A stretch of 46,601 nucleotides of DNA from Candidatus Saccharimonadota bacterium. GTDB lineage: Bacteria > Patescibacteriota > Saccharimonadia > Saccharimonadales > Saccharimonadaceae. The notes beneath the pieces were generated by a model that saw only the letters and a list, made by a program, of their open reading frames with translations, did not search any database and was not told the origin of the DNA. The position numbers and the translations under genes are program-made. Numbering within the stretch: the first letter of the stretch is position 1; every line of letters begins with the position of its first letter. Below are positions 16,524-25,565 of this stretch, piece after piece. The stretch covers positions 1 to 46,601 of the forward strand of contig JAGAEN010000014.1 of NCBI GenBank assembly GCA_017613135.1, given 5' to 3'.

Positions 16524-17753
16524 CTAGACCAACTCTTTTACGATCTCATTATATGTTTTACAAATATACTTTACTTCTTCGTCTGATAGTTTTGTGTGAA
16601 GAGGCAAAGTAATTTCGTTGTTATATAAATTGTAAGCATTTGGATAATTTTTTATATCAAATCCCAAATTCTTATATGCTGTATGCATTGGCAAAGGTTT
16701 ATAATGAACATTTGAAGCAATCCCAGCTTCCGCGAGTTTGATTATTATCTCGTTTCTTTTACCTTCATCTGCTCCCTTAACCCTAGTTAGCATCAGATGC
16801 ATACTCGAAACGCTATCGCCGTCTTTATGCGAGATTAATTCGATTCTCTTTTTATCCAAAAGATCATTGTAAAGTTTAATAATCTCTTCTCTTCTTTTTA
16901 GCAAATCTGGATACCTATCTAACTGCACTAAACCAATCGACGCCATAATATCAGTCATATTACACTTATGCCCCAAATACACAATGTCATATTCCCAGGC
17001 TCCTAGCTTACTTTTCGCTAAAGCATCCTTAGACTGTCCATGCAACGACCAAAGCATAAACTCCTTATACAGTTTTTCATCATCCAAACCATCTACATGC
17101 CTCCAGGTCACCGCTCCGCCTTCTGCAGTAGTTAAATTTTTAACAGCATGAAATGAAAAACTCGTAAAATCTGCAACACTTCCAGCTTTTTCCCCTTTAT
17201 ACGTCGCACCAAATGAATGTGCCGCATCGGCAGCCACAATAATTCTACCAAATAGCTTTTGAATATCATTACTGGCTCTAAATAGTTCTTTCTTCTTTTC
17301 GACTATTTTAAAAATCCTATCATAATCACACATCACGCCAGCAATATCGACCGGAATAATCACCTTAGTTTTTTCAGTTATTGCTTTTTCAAGAGCATCG
17401 TAATCCATCTCGTAAGAATCTTTCTGCGTATCAACCAACACTATCTTAGCACCCACGTGATTGATTACACTCGCCGAAGCCGTATAAGTATAGGCACTTG
17501 TTATCACCTCATCACCAGGCCCAACGCCTAAAATCTTTAATACTAATTCTTGGCAAGCAGTGTTTGAATTTAAACAGACTGCTTTTTTTGTACCACAATA
17601 CTCAGCAATTTTTTCTTCAAACTCCTTGGTCTTTGGTCCAGTCGTAATCCACTCCGAACATACGGCCTCAAATACCGCCTCCGCTTCCTTTTTCGTCATA
17701 TCCGGGGGAGAAAACTGGATACATACTTTTTTAAAATCTTCTGTTTTTTTCAT
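16524..17753 (-). CDS. DegT/DnrJ/EryC1/StrS sugar aminotransferase
   Basis: A 409-residue PLP-dependent aminotransferase. Marks are LNSNTACQELVL, GDEVITSAYTYTASA, the cofactor-contacting VAADAAHSFGA and the Schiff-base lysine in SFHAVKNLTTAEGG. It would aminate a 4-keto sugar nucleotide, most simply the product of the CapD-type dehydratase encoded immediately upstream (ATGA overlap with that gene). It is slightly longer than family average through an insertion of about 20 residues after the DYDRIFKIVEKKKELF helix. Confidence 0.93.
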   Translation of the reverse strand: MKKTEDFKKVCIQFSPPDMTKKEAEAVFEAVCSEWITTGPKTKEFEEKIAEYCGTKKAVCLNSNTACQELVLKILGVGPGDEVITSAYTYTASASVINHVGAKIVLVDTQKDSYEMDYDALEKAITEKTKVIIPVDIAGVMCDYDRIFKIVEKKKELFRASNDIQKLFGRIIVAADAAHSFGATYKGEKAGSVADFTSFSFHAVKNLTTAEGGAVTWRHVDGLDDEKLYKEFMLWSLHGQSKDALAKSKLGAWEYDIVYLGHKCNMTDIMASIGLVQLDRYPDLLKRREEIIKLYNDLLDKKRIELISHKDGDSVSSMHLMLTRVKGADEGKRNEIIIKLAEAGIASNVHYKPLPMHTAYKNLGFDIKNYPNAYNLYNNEITLPLHTKLSDEEVKYICKTYNEIVKELV

Positions 17754-19378
17754 TTTTGCTCCTTTTCTCTTTTATCAATTTTATACGTACTCACCATTTT
17801 TGCAACCTTTTCTTTTATGCTGTCATTGTTTTTATACGCCACTTTGACCAACTCGTCTAAATCATCAAGAAACGTCGCCGAAATTCTAATTGGTCTTCCA
17901 ATGTGAATCAGCTTATTTGGCGTAGCCTTCAGCCCTTCTTCTTCCATCAACATCTCTTCATACAGTTTCTCGCCCGGCCTAAGCCCCGTAATCACAATTT
18001 TGATATCCTTTCCCGGCTCCAAACCTTTATACCTAATAATCTGTTTCGCCAAATCGTAAATTTTCACCGGCTTACCCATATCTAACACAAAAATCTCACC
18101 ACCCTCTGCATACACCGAGGCCTGCAAAATCAAATTCACTGCTTCTGGTATTGTCATAAAATACCTTGTAATATCTCGGTGCGTTACCGTCACTGGTCCA
18201 CCATTATCAATTTGTTTCAAGAATAGTGGAATCACTGAACCATTGGAGCCAAGTACATTACCAAATCTCACTGCCACAAAATTTGTCTTTGATTTTCTAT
18301 CATATGCCTGTACTATCATTTCGCAAATCCGCTTTGAAGCCCCCATAATATTAGTCGGGCGAACAGCCTTGTCCGTACTAACTAACACAAATTTAGAAAC
18401 ACCATATTTGTCCGCCAATTTAACCGTATTCAAAGTCCCGAGACAGTTATTCTTAATTGCCTCATTTGGGCTAACTTCCATCAGTGGCACATGCTTGTGT
18501 GCTGCCGCATGATAAACTTGGTCTGGATGATATTCCTTAAATACTTTTTCAAGCCGCGGATAATCCCGTACCGACCCAATTATCGTCTGCAAATTAAGCT
18601 CTGGGAAGTTGCGATATAGTTCTTGTTGAATTTCGTAAGCATTGTTTTCATAAATATCAAATATAATTAAAAGTTTCGGCCCAGCCTTGGCAATCTGCCG
18701 ACAAAGTTCCGAACCAATCGAGCCACCGCCACCCGTCACCAAGATTGTCTTACCGGCCAAATTACTCGTAATCTCATCGTCATTCACTACAATTTGATCT
18801 CGACCCAAAAAATCCTCATATTTAATCGGACGAATATGCTTCGCAATATCCTGAGTATCTCCATCCATCACCAAGCAAAACGCCGGCAAAATACTAATTT
18901 CACATTTCGTCTTCTGACATTCAGCCACAATCTTAGCAATTGATTCCTTGCTAGCCGACGGCATTGCAATAATAATTTTCGCTATATCATATTTTTCAAC
19001 CATAGCCTTAATCTGACTACGATTCCCCACTACAGGTATTCCGCGCATTCTTGTACCGCGTTTTCTTTTGTCGTCATCAATGATACACCGCACTCGCAGA
19101 TCATCATACTTGCTATTACGGCTCATTTCGCTAATCAACATGCTAGCGGCTTCACCCGCACCAATAATCATCACATTATTAGAACGGTTCCTCGAAATAG
19201 CTTTTAGTACCGCTCTATTAATCCGATAGGAATAGCGCACCCCACATGTTAGAAACATCAAAAGCACTGCGAAAATATACCAAAAACTTCTTGGCACTGC
19301 AAGTCCAAGCGCACTTTTATACAAGAAAATTATAAAATCTGCCGCTACACAAGAGCCGAGTACTGATAGTAATTCCAT
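17750..19378 (-). CDS. CapD/PglF-type nucleotide-sugar 4,6-dehydratase, C-terminal 542 residues
   Basis: Contains the last membrane segments, a first Rossmann domain (MIIGAGEAASML) and the full catalytic SDR domain: TGGGGSIGSELCRQI for NAD(P), STDKAVRPTNIMGASKR in the active site, and RFGNVLGSNGSVIPLF. It should convert UDP-GlcNAc to a 4-keto-6-deoxy sugar, feeding the DegT enzyme. The reading frame upstream continues, in the same frame, through four codons and a TGA (19391-19393) into the fragment at 19391-19624, which supplies the missing first two membrane helices. An ATG at 19378 could restart translation, but I see no ribosome binding site. The catalytic half shows no decay. Confidence 0.85.
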   Translation of the reverse strand: MELLSVLGSCVAADFIIFLYKSALGLAVPRSFWYIFAVLLMFLTCGVRYSYRINRAVLKAISRNRSNNVMIIGAGEAASMLISEMSRNSKYDDLRVRCIIDDDKRKRGTRMRGIPVVGNRSQIKAMVEKYDIAKIIIAMPSASKESIAKIVAECQKTKCEISILPAFCLVMDGDTQDIAKHIRPIKYEDFLGRDQIVVNDDEITSNLAGKTILVTGGGGSIGSELCRQIAKAGPKLLIIFDIYENNAYEIQQELYRNFPELNLQTIIGSVRDYPRLEKVFKEYHPDQVYHAAAHKHVPLMEVSPNEAIKNNCLGTLNTVKLADKYGVSKFVLVSTDKAVRPTNIMGASKRICEMIVQAYDRKSKTNFVAVRFGNVLGSNGSVIPLFLKQIDNGGPVTVTHRDITRYFMTIPEAVNLILQASVYAEGGEIFVLDMGKPVKIYDLAKQIIRYKGLEPGKDIKIVITGLRPGEKLYEEMLMEEEGLKATPNKLIHIGRPIRISATFLDDLDELVKVAYKNNDSIKEKVAKMVSTYKIDKREKEQK

Positions 19379-19390
19379 AATTGAAGCATA

Positions 19391-19624
19391 TCACCAAACC
19401 GAAGTATAAAGCCCCGCCACGGCGAAAACTAAAACCACAATCAAACAATCTACCGGCAACCAATTCACTACCGGATCGAAATGATTTGCCGGCACTTCCT
19501 GAAAATCAAAACGAAGATACAGAGCGAGCAGTGAAGCTACAATCACCGAAACCACATCAAAAAACACTAGCACAGCAATCTTAAAGGGCTTCTTTTCTAG
19601 AATATTCAAAATCTTACTTTTCAT
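19391..19624 (-). pseudogene. N-terminal 77 codons of the CapD-type dehydratase, ended by in-frame UGA
   Basis: Encodes two membrane helices (about residues 15-40 and 55-75) and ends AGLYTSVW before TGA. Intact family members continue the phrase as a Trp-Arg-Tyr-Ala-Ser run, and here the codons after the stop read Tyr-Ala-Ser-Ile. The TGA therefore most simply arose from an arginine CGA by one transition. The split product would be a two-helix peptide plus the catalytic part. The gene either tolerates reinitiation or readthrough, or is a recent pseudogene. It is the first gene of the EPS operon. Confidence 0.8.
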
Positions 19625-19668
19625 GCAAACGTTCTCGCAAATAGTTGCACTGTTTTATCCACTTTTAA

Positions 19669-19715
19669 TTGCAATTATTCTATTATATTTTACCACCCTA
19701 TCTTAATAATTGCAA
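19669..19715 (-). promoter_or_regulatory. EPS operon promoter flanked by inverted repeat (candidate operator)
   Basis: An extended -10 (TGGTAAAAT, 19687-19695 on minus) lies between the two arms of a perfect 11-bp inverted repeat, TTGCAATTATT (19669-19679) and AATAATTGCAA (19705-19715). A second possible -10 (TATAAT) overlaps at 19682-19687. The arrangement suits a dimeric regulator spanning the promoter; no regulator gene is present in the window. Confidence 0.5.
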
Positions 19716-19742
19716 ATTCAAACGCTAATCCCACCCTAAACC

Positions 19743-19777
19743 AAAAATACCACTATACATTATAATATAGTGGTATT
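19743..19777 (-). terminator. Terminator after the giant adhesin gene
   Basis: Perfect 12-bp stem AATACCACTATA/TATAGTGGTATT (19746-19757 with 19766-19777), 8-base loop, followed on the minus strand by a T run. Confidence 0.8.
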
Positions 19778-19802
19778 CGATATTGCCGAGAATTGTACTA
19801 CC

Positions 19803-22800
19803 CTACGCTTCCTTTTTATTTTTCTTGAACAACGCGATCAAGAAGAGTAACACCGTCGCACCAAACGCTGTACCAGCAATTGAAGTATTTACCGCGCCAG
19901 CTGACTTATCCGCTGTCATTCTACCAGTATCCGGAGTACCTGGGTTCTCGCCCTTGCCGCAACCACCAAACGAGCAAGGATCGGTACTGGTATTAATAAT
20001 CTCAAACCCATCTGTCAAATTACCACTAATCTCCGCCAAATAACCATCCAAATCCCCTTCCTCTATCGTATATTCAATTTCTTCACCATTTGCGTTCTTA
20101 TAAAGGCCAGTGAAAGTATGCGTCCAGACACCTTCTGAATTTTTAGCGACTGGCACCGTTTGCAATTCTTCACCGTTAGCCAGTAGTTTCACCATAATCA
20201 CCGTCGGCCTATTGCCAAGCAAATCATCACCATCTTCCCAAACCTTCACCACCGTAATCTTACCGTCATTGTCGGAATCATCATCTTCTTCGTTAATCAA
20301 AGCTGGTATATGCTTGTTGGTAAACGTAGTTTTACCATCTTCGGTTTCCACTTTAGTTTGCTCATAATCGCCAGTCACTTTTTCAACTACTGAATACGTC
20401 AGTGTTTCATTCTTTCCATTGACTCTTGGCAAGTTTTCCCACTTATAAGACCAGGAGTCACCAGTAAGCTCTTTGGTATCAACTTTAGACCCATTCGCCA
20501 TCAAATCAACGCTGAGCTTGGTTGGGCGAAGACCATCACGGTCATCGTCATCATCCCAAATCTTAGCCACTTCATACTCCACATCAGCAATTGCTGCATA
20601 GGTATTATTAATCGTGAACTTTACAGCTTTGTCTTTGGCCAAAGCCTTCGTGGCGCCATTATCGCCAGTAGTCGTCAAAGTAAATGATTCTTTGAATTCA
20701 CCACCTTTTTCTTCTACGGTATAGTCGCCGGTTGGCACATTCTTCAAGACATACGTACCTTTACCATTGCCAATCGTAAAGTCTGAAAAAGGAATATTCT
20801 TGGTTTCAAAATCATCTGGACCACTCACAGTAAACACGAGATCGCTTTCTTTTAATACATTCTCATCAATTCCAGAGAAAGTTTTCTCAATCGTCAGTGA
20901 TTTAGCTTCGCTACGCTTGTTTTCCAGAATAAACATTCTTTCTTCTTTGTTCCAAACATAATGCTTGTTACCAGAAGCCGTAAAGGTAAAGGTCTTACTG
21001 TAAGTATTGGTTAAAGTAGTTTCATTTACAGAAACTAGGCCGCTTTCAATAACAACTTCGAGATTGGCCTTGTCGCCATCTAGGTCGTAACCATCTTTGG
21101 CTACAGTTTCGATAATCTCGTAGTTCTTGGTTTCGCTACTAACTAGTTGGTTGGTTGGAATCTCTACCAGAATCTTACCATCCTCACCAGTCGTGAATTC
21201 TTCGCCATTGACTGTGAATTTCACGCCAGAAAGTGGATTGCCATTCTTATCAACCTTCTTGATTGAGAAGTCGGTCGAACCATTATAAAGTGAAGTGGCT
21301 GGAGTCCAAGTATTAGTAATAATCCAATCGCCAGTGTTCTTTTCCGCGTGAGCGTCCCACTTACCATTCACCGCTTTTTTACCATCTTCAGTTTCGTCAG
21401 TGCCGTATTCAATGAACCCATCAGCCGAAGTACCAAAGATATTGGTTTCTCTGACCGTGTATTCAATTTCTTCACCTTGATTGTACTTGTTAAGACCATC
21501 AATCTTCTTACACCATTCCGTACACTCGCCTTCTACCTTATCAGTTGACTTGATAGTGATATTTTGGTTCACACCACCACCAGTAAGATTCACAGTGATT
21601 GAATCCGGAATAGTCTTTTCACCTACCCAAGTCTTTTTAATTAACACGCTCGTCTTAGCTGGAGTGTGGGTGTTGGTAAAGGTGGTTTTGCCAGTTTCAG
21701 TCTTGGTGTTAGTCAAAGTATAATCAGTACCTACTAATTTTTCTACTACTGAGTAAGTTAATGGCTCAGCATTTTCATTAGCCTTTGGCAAGTTTTCCCA
21801 CTTATAAGACCAAGAGTCACCAGTGAGCTCTTTAGTATCAACTTTAGAACCATTCGCCATTAAGTCTACACTAAGTTTTGTTGGGCGAAGATTATCTCGG
21901 TTGTCATCATCATCCCAAATCTTCTCCACTTCATAACTCACGCCAGTCACTGCCGTATAAGTATTGTCAATCGTAAATTTAACATCTGAGTTCTTAGACA
22001 AAGTCTTGGTTTGCTTGCCACCGGTAGTCGTCATCGTAAACAACCCATCAAATGTACCACCTTTTTCCTCCACGGTATAATCACCAGTTGGCACATTTTG
22101 AAGTACAAAGGTACCTTTGTTGCCGCTCACATTAAATTCCGAAAAAGCAATTACTTTCTTAGTGAAATCTTCTGGACCAGTTACCGTAAAGGAAAGGTCA
22201 CTTTTCTTCAAAGCCTCTGCCGAAACACCTGAGAAAGTTTTTTCAATCGTAAGAGTTTTTGCCGTACTTCGATTGTTCTTCAATATGAACATTCTTTCTT
22301 CTTTATTCCAAGTGTAATTCTTGTTGCCAGAAGCTGTAAAAGTAAAGCTCTTGTTATATGTATTCGTAAACAAACTGCCACTTGAAGTGACCGAAGCAAG
22401 CGCACTAGAAATCACCACTTGGAGGTTCGCTGCATCACCATCAAGATCATAGCCATCCTTAGCCACAGTTTCAATTATCTCATAGTTTTTAGTCTCTTCA
22501 CGTACTAATAAGTTCGCCGGGATTTCAATCGTTATTTTACCATTTTCGTCTGTGATTTTTTCTTCACCATTCACGGTAAATTTCACACCAGAAAGTGGGT
22601 TACCGTTCTTATCAATTTTCTTGATTGAGAAGTCGGTTGAACCATTAAATAGTGAGTTTGCTGGAGTCCAAGTGTTGGTGATAGTCCAAGTACCTGCGTT
22701 CGAAACCGTACTTGCGTCCCATTTACCATTGACTGATTTTTTACCATCTTCAGTTTCATCAGTGCCATATTCAATAAATCCTTCTGCTGAAGTGCCAAAA

Positions 22801-25007
22801 ATGCTGGTTTCTCTCACGGTATAAGTAATTGGTGTACCTTGGTTTTCATACTTCAAAAGTCCCTCAATTTTCTTGCACCATTCCGTGCACTCGCCATCCA
22901 CTTTGTCCGTTGCTGAAATTGTAATATTTTGGTTGACATTTCCACCGGTCAAATTCACAGTAATTGAATTTGGCAACTTAGTAGCTCCACCCGCCCAAGT
23001 CTTCTTAATTAATACACTCGTAGTTTCTGGAATATGAGTATTCGTAATCGCATTGCCAGAAATCGTTGCTGTGTAATTACTGTCACTTGTAAATGGCGTA
23101 CAGCTAATTACCCCGCTTGTCGCAGTAGAACAATTCTTAGCCTCCACTACCACATAATTAATCTCTGTATTGTTACGATATTTTGGCAGATTATTAAATG
23201 GATAGCTACTACTATTGTCTGCACTTACTTCTTGATAATCTACATAATTATTACCATCTTTTAGCGCCACATATAGCTTATCACTACCGCTCGTATACTT
23301 ACTTCTTAAACCATCGCGGTTACTATCGTCGCTCCAGGTCTTTGTTGCCGTTATGTCTTTTATTTCATAAGTGTTCTTGATGACAATGTGCACCACTTGG
23401 TTTGCTTGATCAGAAACAATTTTAAATGTATTACCATCTGGATACGTTACTTTATAGTTCTCAAACTTAATCGTGCTGTTTTCTGGCACCCAATTTGCTT
23501 CAGTCACAGTATATTCTGTGCCAATTGCAATTGGTACCGTCACTGGCACAATATGTTGCGAACCAGACTTCACCGAGAAAGTTTCATCTACTCCCGAAAT
23601 GTTAAAATGGAATTCCTGACCATCCGGAAGTTTAGTCTCCACACCATCCTTTACTTGCGTTAATACTTTTTCAATATTCACCTTAAATGGTCGTGCTGAA
23701 GGTGTTGGGAAATAACCTTCACCTTCACCGTTATTGTAGGTAATTTTTGCTTCTTCATTCAAAGCAAAGTATGAATCAGCATTGTCATCGTCTACTGGTA
23801 AATCTGTCGTAAAATCTACCACGTAAGATTTTTCCGCATAGAACTTACTGCCATCTTCCGTCAAATGAAAATCTTTAGCTTCTAGATTCCAAGTAAAGCT
23901 ACCATTGTTTTCACCCATTGTCACACCAGTCGCGGTTGACACTACTACGCCTTCGCCCATCACGTCTTCAATTTGTGCACTCTTAATCAAAGAAGAAATC
24001 TCGCCAGCAATCTCATCAAAAATTTGTTTCAAATTTGCTTCCGTAGCGGTTTTGGCCTTACCTGGGCTAGCCATACTATTAAGTGTGCTGTTGCCCCAAG
24101 TTCCGGCATTCAAAGCAATCGTATATAGAGTATTACCAGTCGCTTTATAGAAATTTGCTTCCGCAATTGCTGAATTACCATGATTATAATAGTAATCACG
24201 ATTCCATCCACCAATATATGTGCTACCAGCCCAGTCCCACATTTCTGCACCATCTGGCTGCGAATTTAATCTACTACCATCACCTACTGTGGTATTATAA
24301 TCAAATTTATCCGCTGAATTCATTACCTTAAACTGATAAATATTACTATTTGAAATCGCCGAATTCCCACTCACTAAATCATTACTAGCGCTAAAGTTTT
24401 TAATTCCGTAACTATAGCTTGGTGCACCATCCGAAAGGAGAATAATGGTTCGGTAATTTGCTGGAGTTGAAACACCCTCAAGCACCTGTCTTGCTGTCCT
24501 TAAACCTGCCTGCGTAAAGGTACCACCACCATTTTGGCTAATACTACTTATTGCGCTGTGAATTGTTTGATAAGAAGAGGAGAAACCATTTGAGACATTT
24601 TGTACGCTATCTCCATACGAGATAACCGCAATTCTATTTAAAGTATTGCCTTCTGGCAATAATTGTTTTGCGAGCGAATCAGCTGCCGCTTTAGCATTAG
24701 TCAGCTTAGTGCCATTCATACTGTTTGAGCGGTCGATCACGATTACCGTGTCAGACGTCTTTTCCGTCTTTGGTGATTCTACTCGAAGCGTAATTTTATA
24801 TCTATTGACGTAACCTTCTACCGGCTCTGCGTTTTTCGAAAGAATAATTCCGGTCCCCACTCCGTCCTTCATTATTTCCACCGGCGCTTCATTTTGGATG
24901 ATTGGTTGTTCATCACCCTCCGCCGCCATTACTGGTAATACCCCACCAAGATTATACCCTGCCATTATAAAGGCAAGAACTGCATAAAACAGCCTTTTTA
25001 ACTTCAT
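19803..25007 (-). CDS. Giant VWA/Cna_B cell-surface adhesin with sortase-type signal
   Basis: A 1734-residue secreted protein. A Sec signal peptide (residues 1 to about 29) precedes a von Willebrand A domain (about 80-345) with the MIDAS motif DRSNS at Asp92-Ser96. Many Cna_B-type beta domains follow (about 430-1665), marked by KTW or KIWDDDDNRD starts. The C-terminus has TPDTG (1691-1695), a hydrophobic helix and a KKNKKEA tail, a sortase-like signal with Thr in place of Leu. A 456-residue block is tandemly duplicated (from about 663 and about 1119). The layout matches Gram-positive pilus-tip adhesins, whose Cna_B domains often carry isopeptide bonds. It is monocistronic with its own promoter, AAGGAG site and terminator. 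Paired cysteines (GECTEWCKK in each copy, CSFGGC near the end) suggest disulfides. Confidence 0.9.
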   Translation of the reverse strand: MKLKRLFYAVLAFIMAGYNLGGVLPVMAAEGDEQPIIQNEAPVEIMKDGVGTGIILSKNAEPVEGYVNRYKITLRVESPKTEKTSDTVIVIDRSNSMNGTKLTNAKAAADSLAKQLLPEGNTLNRIAVISYGDSVQNVSNGFSSSYQTIHSAISSISQNGGGTFTQAGLRTARQVLEGVSTPANYRTIILLSDGAPSYSYGIKNFSASNDLVSGNSAISNSNIYQFKVMNSADKFDYNTTVGDGSRLNSQPDGAEMWDWAGSTYIGGWNRDYYYNHGNSAIAEANFYKATGNTLYTIALNAGTWGNSTLNSMASPGKAKTATEANLKQIFDEIAGEISSLIKSAQIEDVMGEGVVVSTATGVTMGENNGSFTWNLEAKDFHLTEDGSKFYAEKSYVVDFTTDLPVDDDNADSYFALNEEAKITYNNGEGEGYFPTPSARPFKVNIEKVLTQVKDGVETKLPDGQEFHFNISGVDETFSVKSGSQHIVPVTVPIAIGTEYTVTEANWVPENSTIKFENYKVTYPDGNTFKIVSDQANQVVHIVIKNTYEIKDITATKTWSDDSNRDGLRSKYTSGSDKLYVALKDGNNYVDYQEVSADNSSSYPFNNLPKYRNNTEINYVVVEAKNCSTATSGVISCTPFTSDSNYTATISGNAITNTHIPETTSVLIKKTWAGGATKLPNSITVNLTGGNVNQNITISATDKVDGECTEWCKKIEGLLKYENQGTPITYTVRETSIFGTSAEGFIEYGTDETEDGKKSVNGKWDASTVSNAGTWTITNTWTPANSLFNGSTDFSIKKIDKNGNPLSGVKFTVNGEEKITDENGKITIEIPANLLVREETKNYEIIETVAKDGYDLDGDAANLQVVISSALASVTSSGSLFTNTYNKSFTFTASGNKNYTWNKEERMFILKNNRSTAKTLTIEKTFSGVSAEALKKSDLSFTVTGPEDFTKKVIAFSEFNVSGNKGTFVLQNVPTGDYTVEEKGGTFDGLFTMTTTGGKQTKTLSKNSDVKFTIDNTYTAVTGVSYEVEKIWDDDDNRDNLRPTKLSVDLMANGSKVDTKELTGDSWSYKWENLPKANENAEPLTYSVVEKLVGTDYTLTNTKTETGKTTFTNTHTPAKTSVLIKKTWVGEKTIPDSITVNLTGGGVNQNITIKSTDKVEGECTEWCKKIDGLNKYNQGEEIEYTVRETNIFGTSADGFIEYGTDETEDGKKAVNGKWDAHAEKNTGDWIITNTWTPATSLYNGSTDFSIKKVDKNGNPLSGVKFTVNGEEFTTGEDGKILVEIPTNQLVSSETKNYEIIETVAKDGYDLDGDKANLEVVIESGLVSVNETTLTNTYSKTFTFTASGNKHYVWNKEERMFILENKRSEAKSLTIEKTFSGIDENVLKESDLVFTVSGPDDFETKNIPFSDFTIGNGKGTYVLKNVPTGDYTVEEKGGEFKESFTLTTTGDNGATKALAKDKAVKFTINNTYAAIADVEYEVAKIWDDDDDRDGLRPTKLSVDLMANGSKVDTKELTGDSWSYKWENLPRVNGKNETLTYSVVEKVTGDYEQTKVETEDGKTTFTNKHIPALINEEDDDSDNDGKITVVKVWEDGDDLLGNRPTVIMVKLLANGEELQTVPVAKNSEGVWTHTFTGLYKNANGEEIEYTIEEGDLDGYLAEISGNLTDGFEIINTSTDPCSFGGCGKGENPGTPDTGRMTADKSAGAVNTSIAGTAFGATVLLFLIALFKKNKKEA
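20290..23022 (-). repeat. Tandem 1,368-bp duplication inside the adhesin gene
   Basis: Two copies of a four-domain block, beginning at the SVLIKKTW phrase (codons at about 23,015 and 21,647) and ending at the TNTHTPA/TNKHIPA phrase. Long stretches are nearly identical in protein, for example KLSVDLMANGSKVDTKEL in both copies. Differences between copies are spread along the length, so the duplication is not brand new. Confidence 0.85.
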
Positions 25008-25037
25008 AGCTTCTCCTTCTTCGCTCTAGTTTTCTAC

Positions 25038-25046
25038 ATTTTATCA
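25038..25046 (-). promoter_or_regulatory. Extended -10 promoter of adhesin gene
   Basis: TGATAAAAT on the minus strand, 30 bases before the ATG at 25007, with an AAGGAG ribosome binding site in between. Confidence 0.6.
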
Positions 25047-25088
25047 CTTCGACCATCAGGGGTCAACCTTAAGCATCATTTATAAAAC

Positions 25089-25120
25089 AAAAAAACTCAC
25101 CCCTGTATAACAGGGGTGAG
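25089..25120 (-). terminator. Terminator after rpsH closing the S10/proximal spc unit
   Basis: Perfect 10-bp stem CTCACCCCTG/CAGGGGTGAG (25096-25105 with 25111-25120), 5-base loop, followed on the minus strand by seven T. An AT palindrome (about 25124-25145) lies between it and the rpsH stop. Confidence 0.9.
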
Positions 25121-25148
25121 CCACCATATATTATATATAATATATGTA

Positions 25149-25550
25149 TTACCAGACTCGGACGAGAATTTCGCCACCAAGACCGGCTTTTTTCGCTTCG
25201 CGACCAGTCATTAAGCCCTTAGACGTAGATACAATTACCATACCACGACCAGACTTGACTACTGGCAAATCACTAGCCGAAGAATACACGCGACGACCAG
25301 GCTTGGAAACCTTCTCGATTTCATTTACCTTCGCCACAGTACCTGGCTCATTAATTACCACGTGAAGCATCCCGCGCGGTGTGCCATCGACTACATCATA
25401 GGAAGCCACATAGCCATTCTTAGCTAATACTTCCACAATAGCGACTTTGAGCTTCGACACCGGTACGAGAATTTCGTTTTTGCCAACGTTTACCGCGTTA
25501 CGGATGCGGGTAATGAAATCGGCAATTTGATCTGTAGTTGCAATAGACAT
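25149..25550 (-). CDS. rpsH: 30S ribosomal protein S8
   Basis: A 133-residue S8, the 16S central-domain binder that organises small-subunit assembly. The DQIADFITRIRNAV start and the C-terminal GMVIVSTSKGLMTGREAKKAGLGGEILVRVW are typical. It follows rpsN by 15 bases with its own ribosome binding site. It is the last gene of the S10/spc transcript here; a terminator follows instead of rplF. Confidence 0.97.
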   Translation of the reverse strand: MSIATTDQIADFITRIRNAVNVGKNEILVPVSKLKVAIVEVLAKNGYVASYDVVDGTPRGMLHVVINEPGTVAKVNEIEKVSKPGRRVYSSASDLPVVKSGRGMVIVSTSKGLMTGREAKKAGLGGEILVRVW

Positions 25551-25565
25551 ATTTTCTCCTTTCTC

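Noticed and set aside
19391-19393. UGA read as glycine (genetic code 25) to restore the dehydratase
   Set aside because: prfB encodes a complete RF2, and several genes in the window end in TGA inside tight ATGA overlaps, including this gene itself. Recoding would extend those proteins into their neighbours. Glycine would also replace a conserved arginine.
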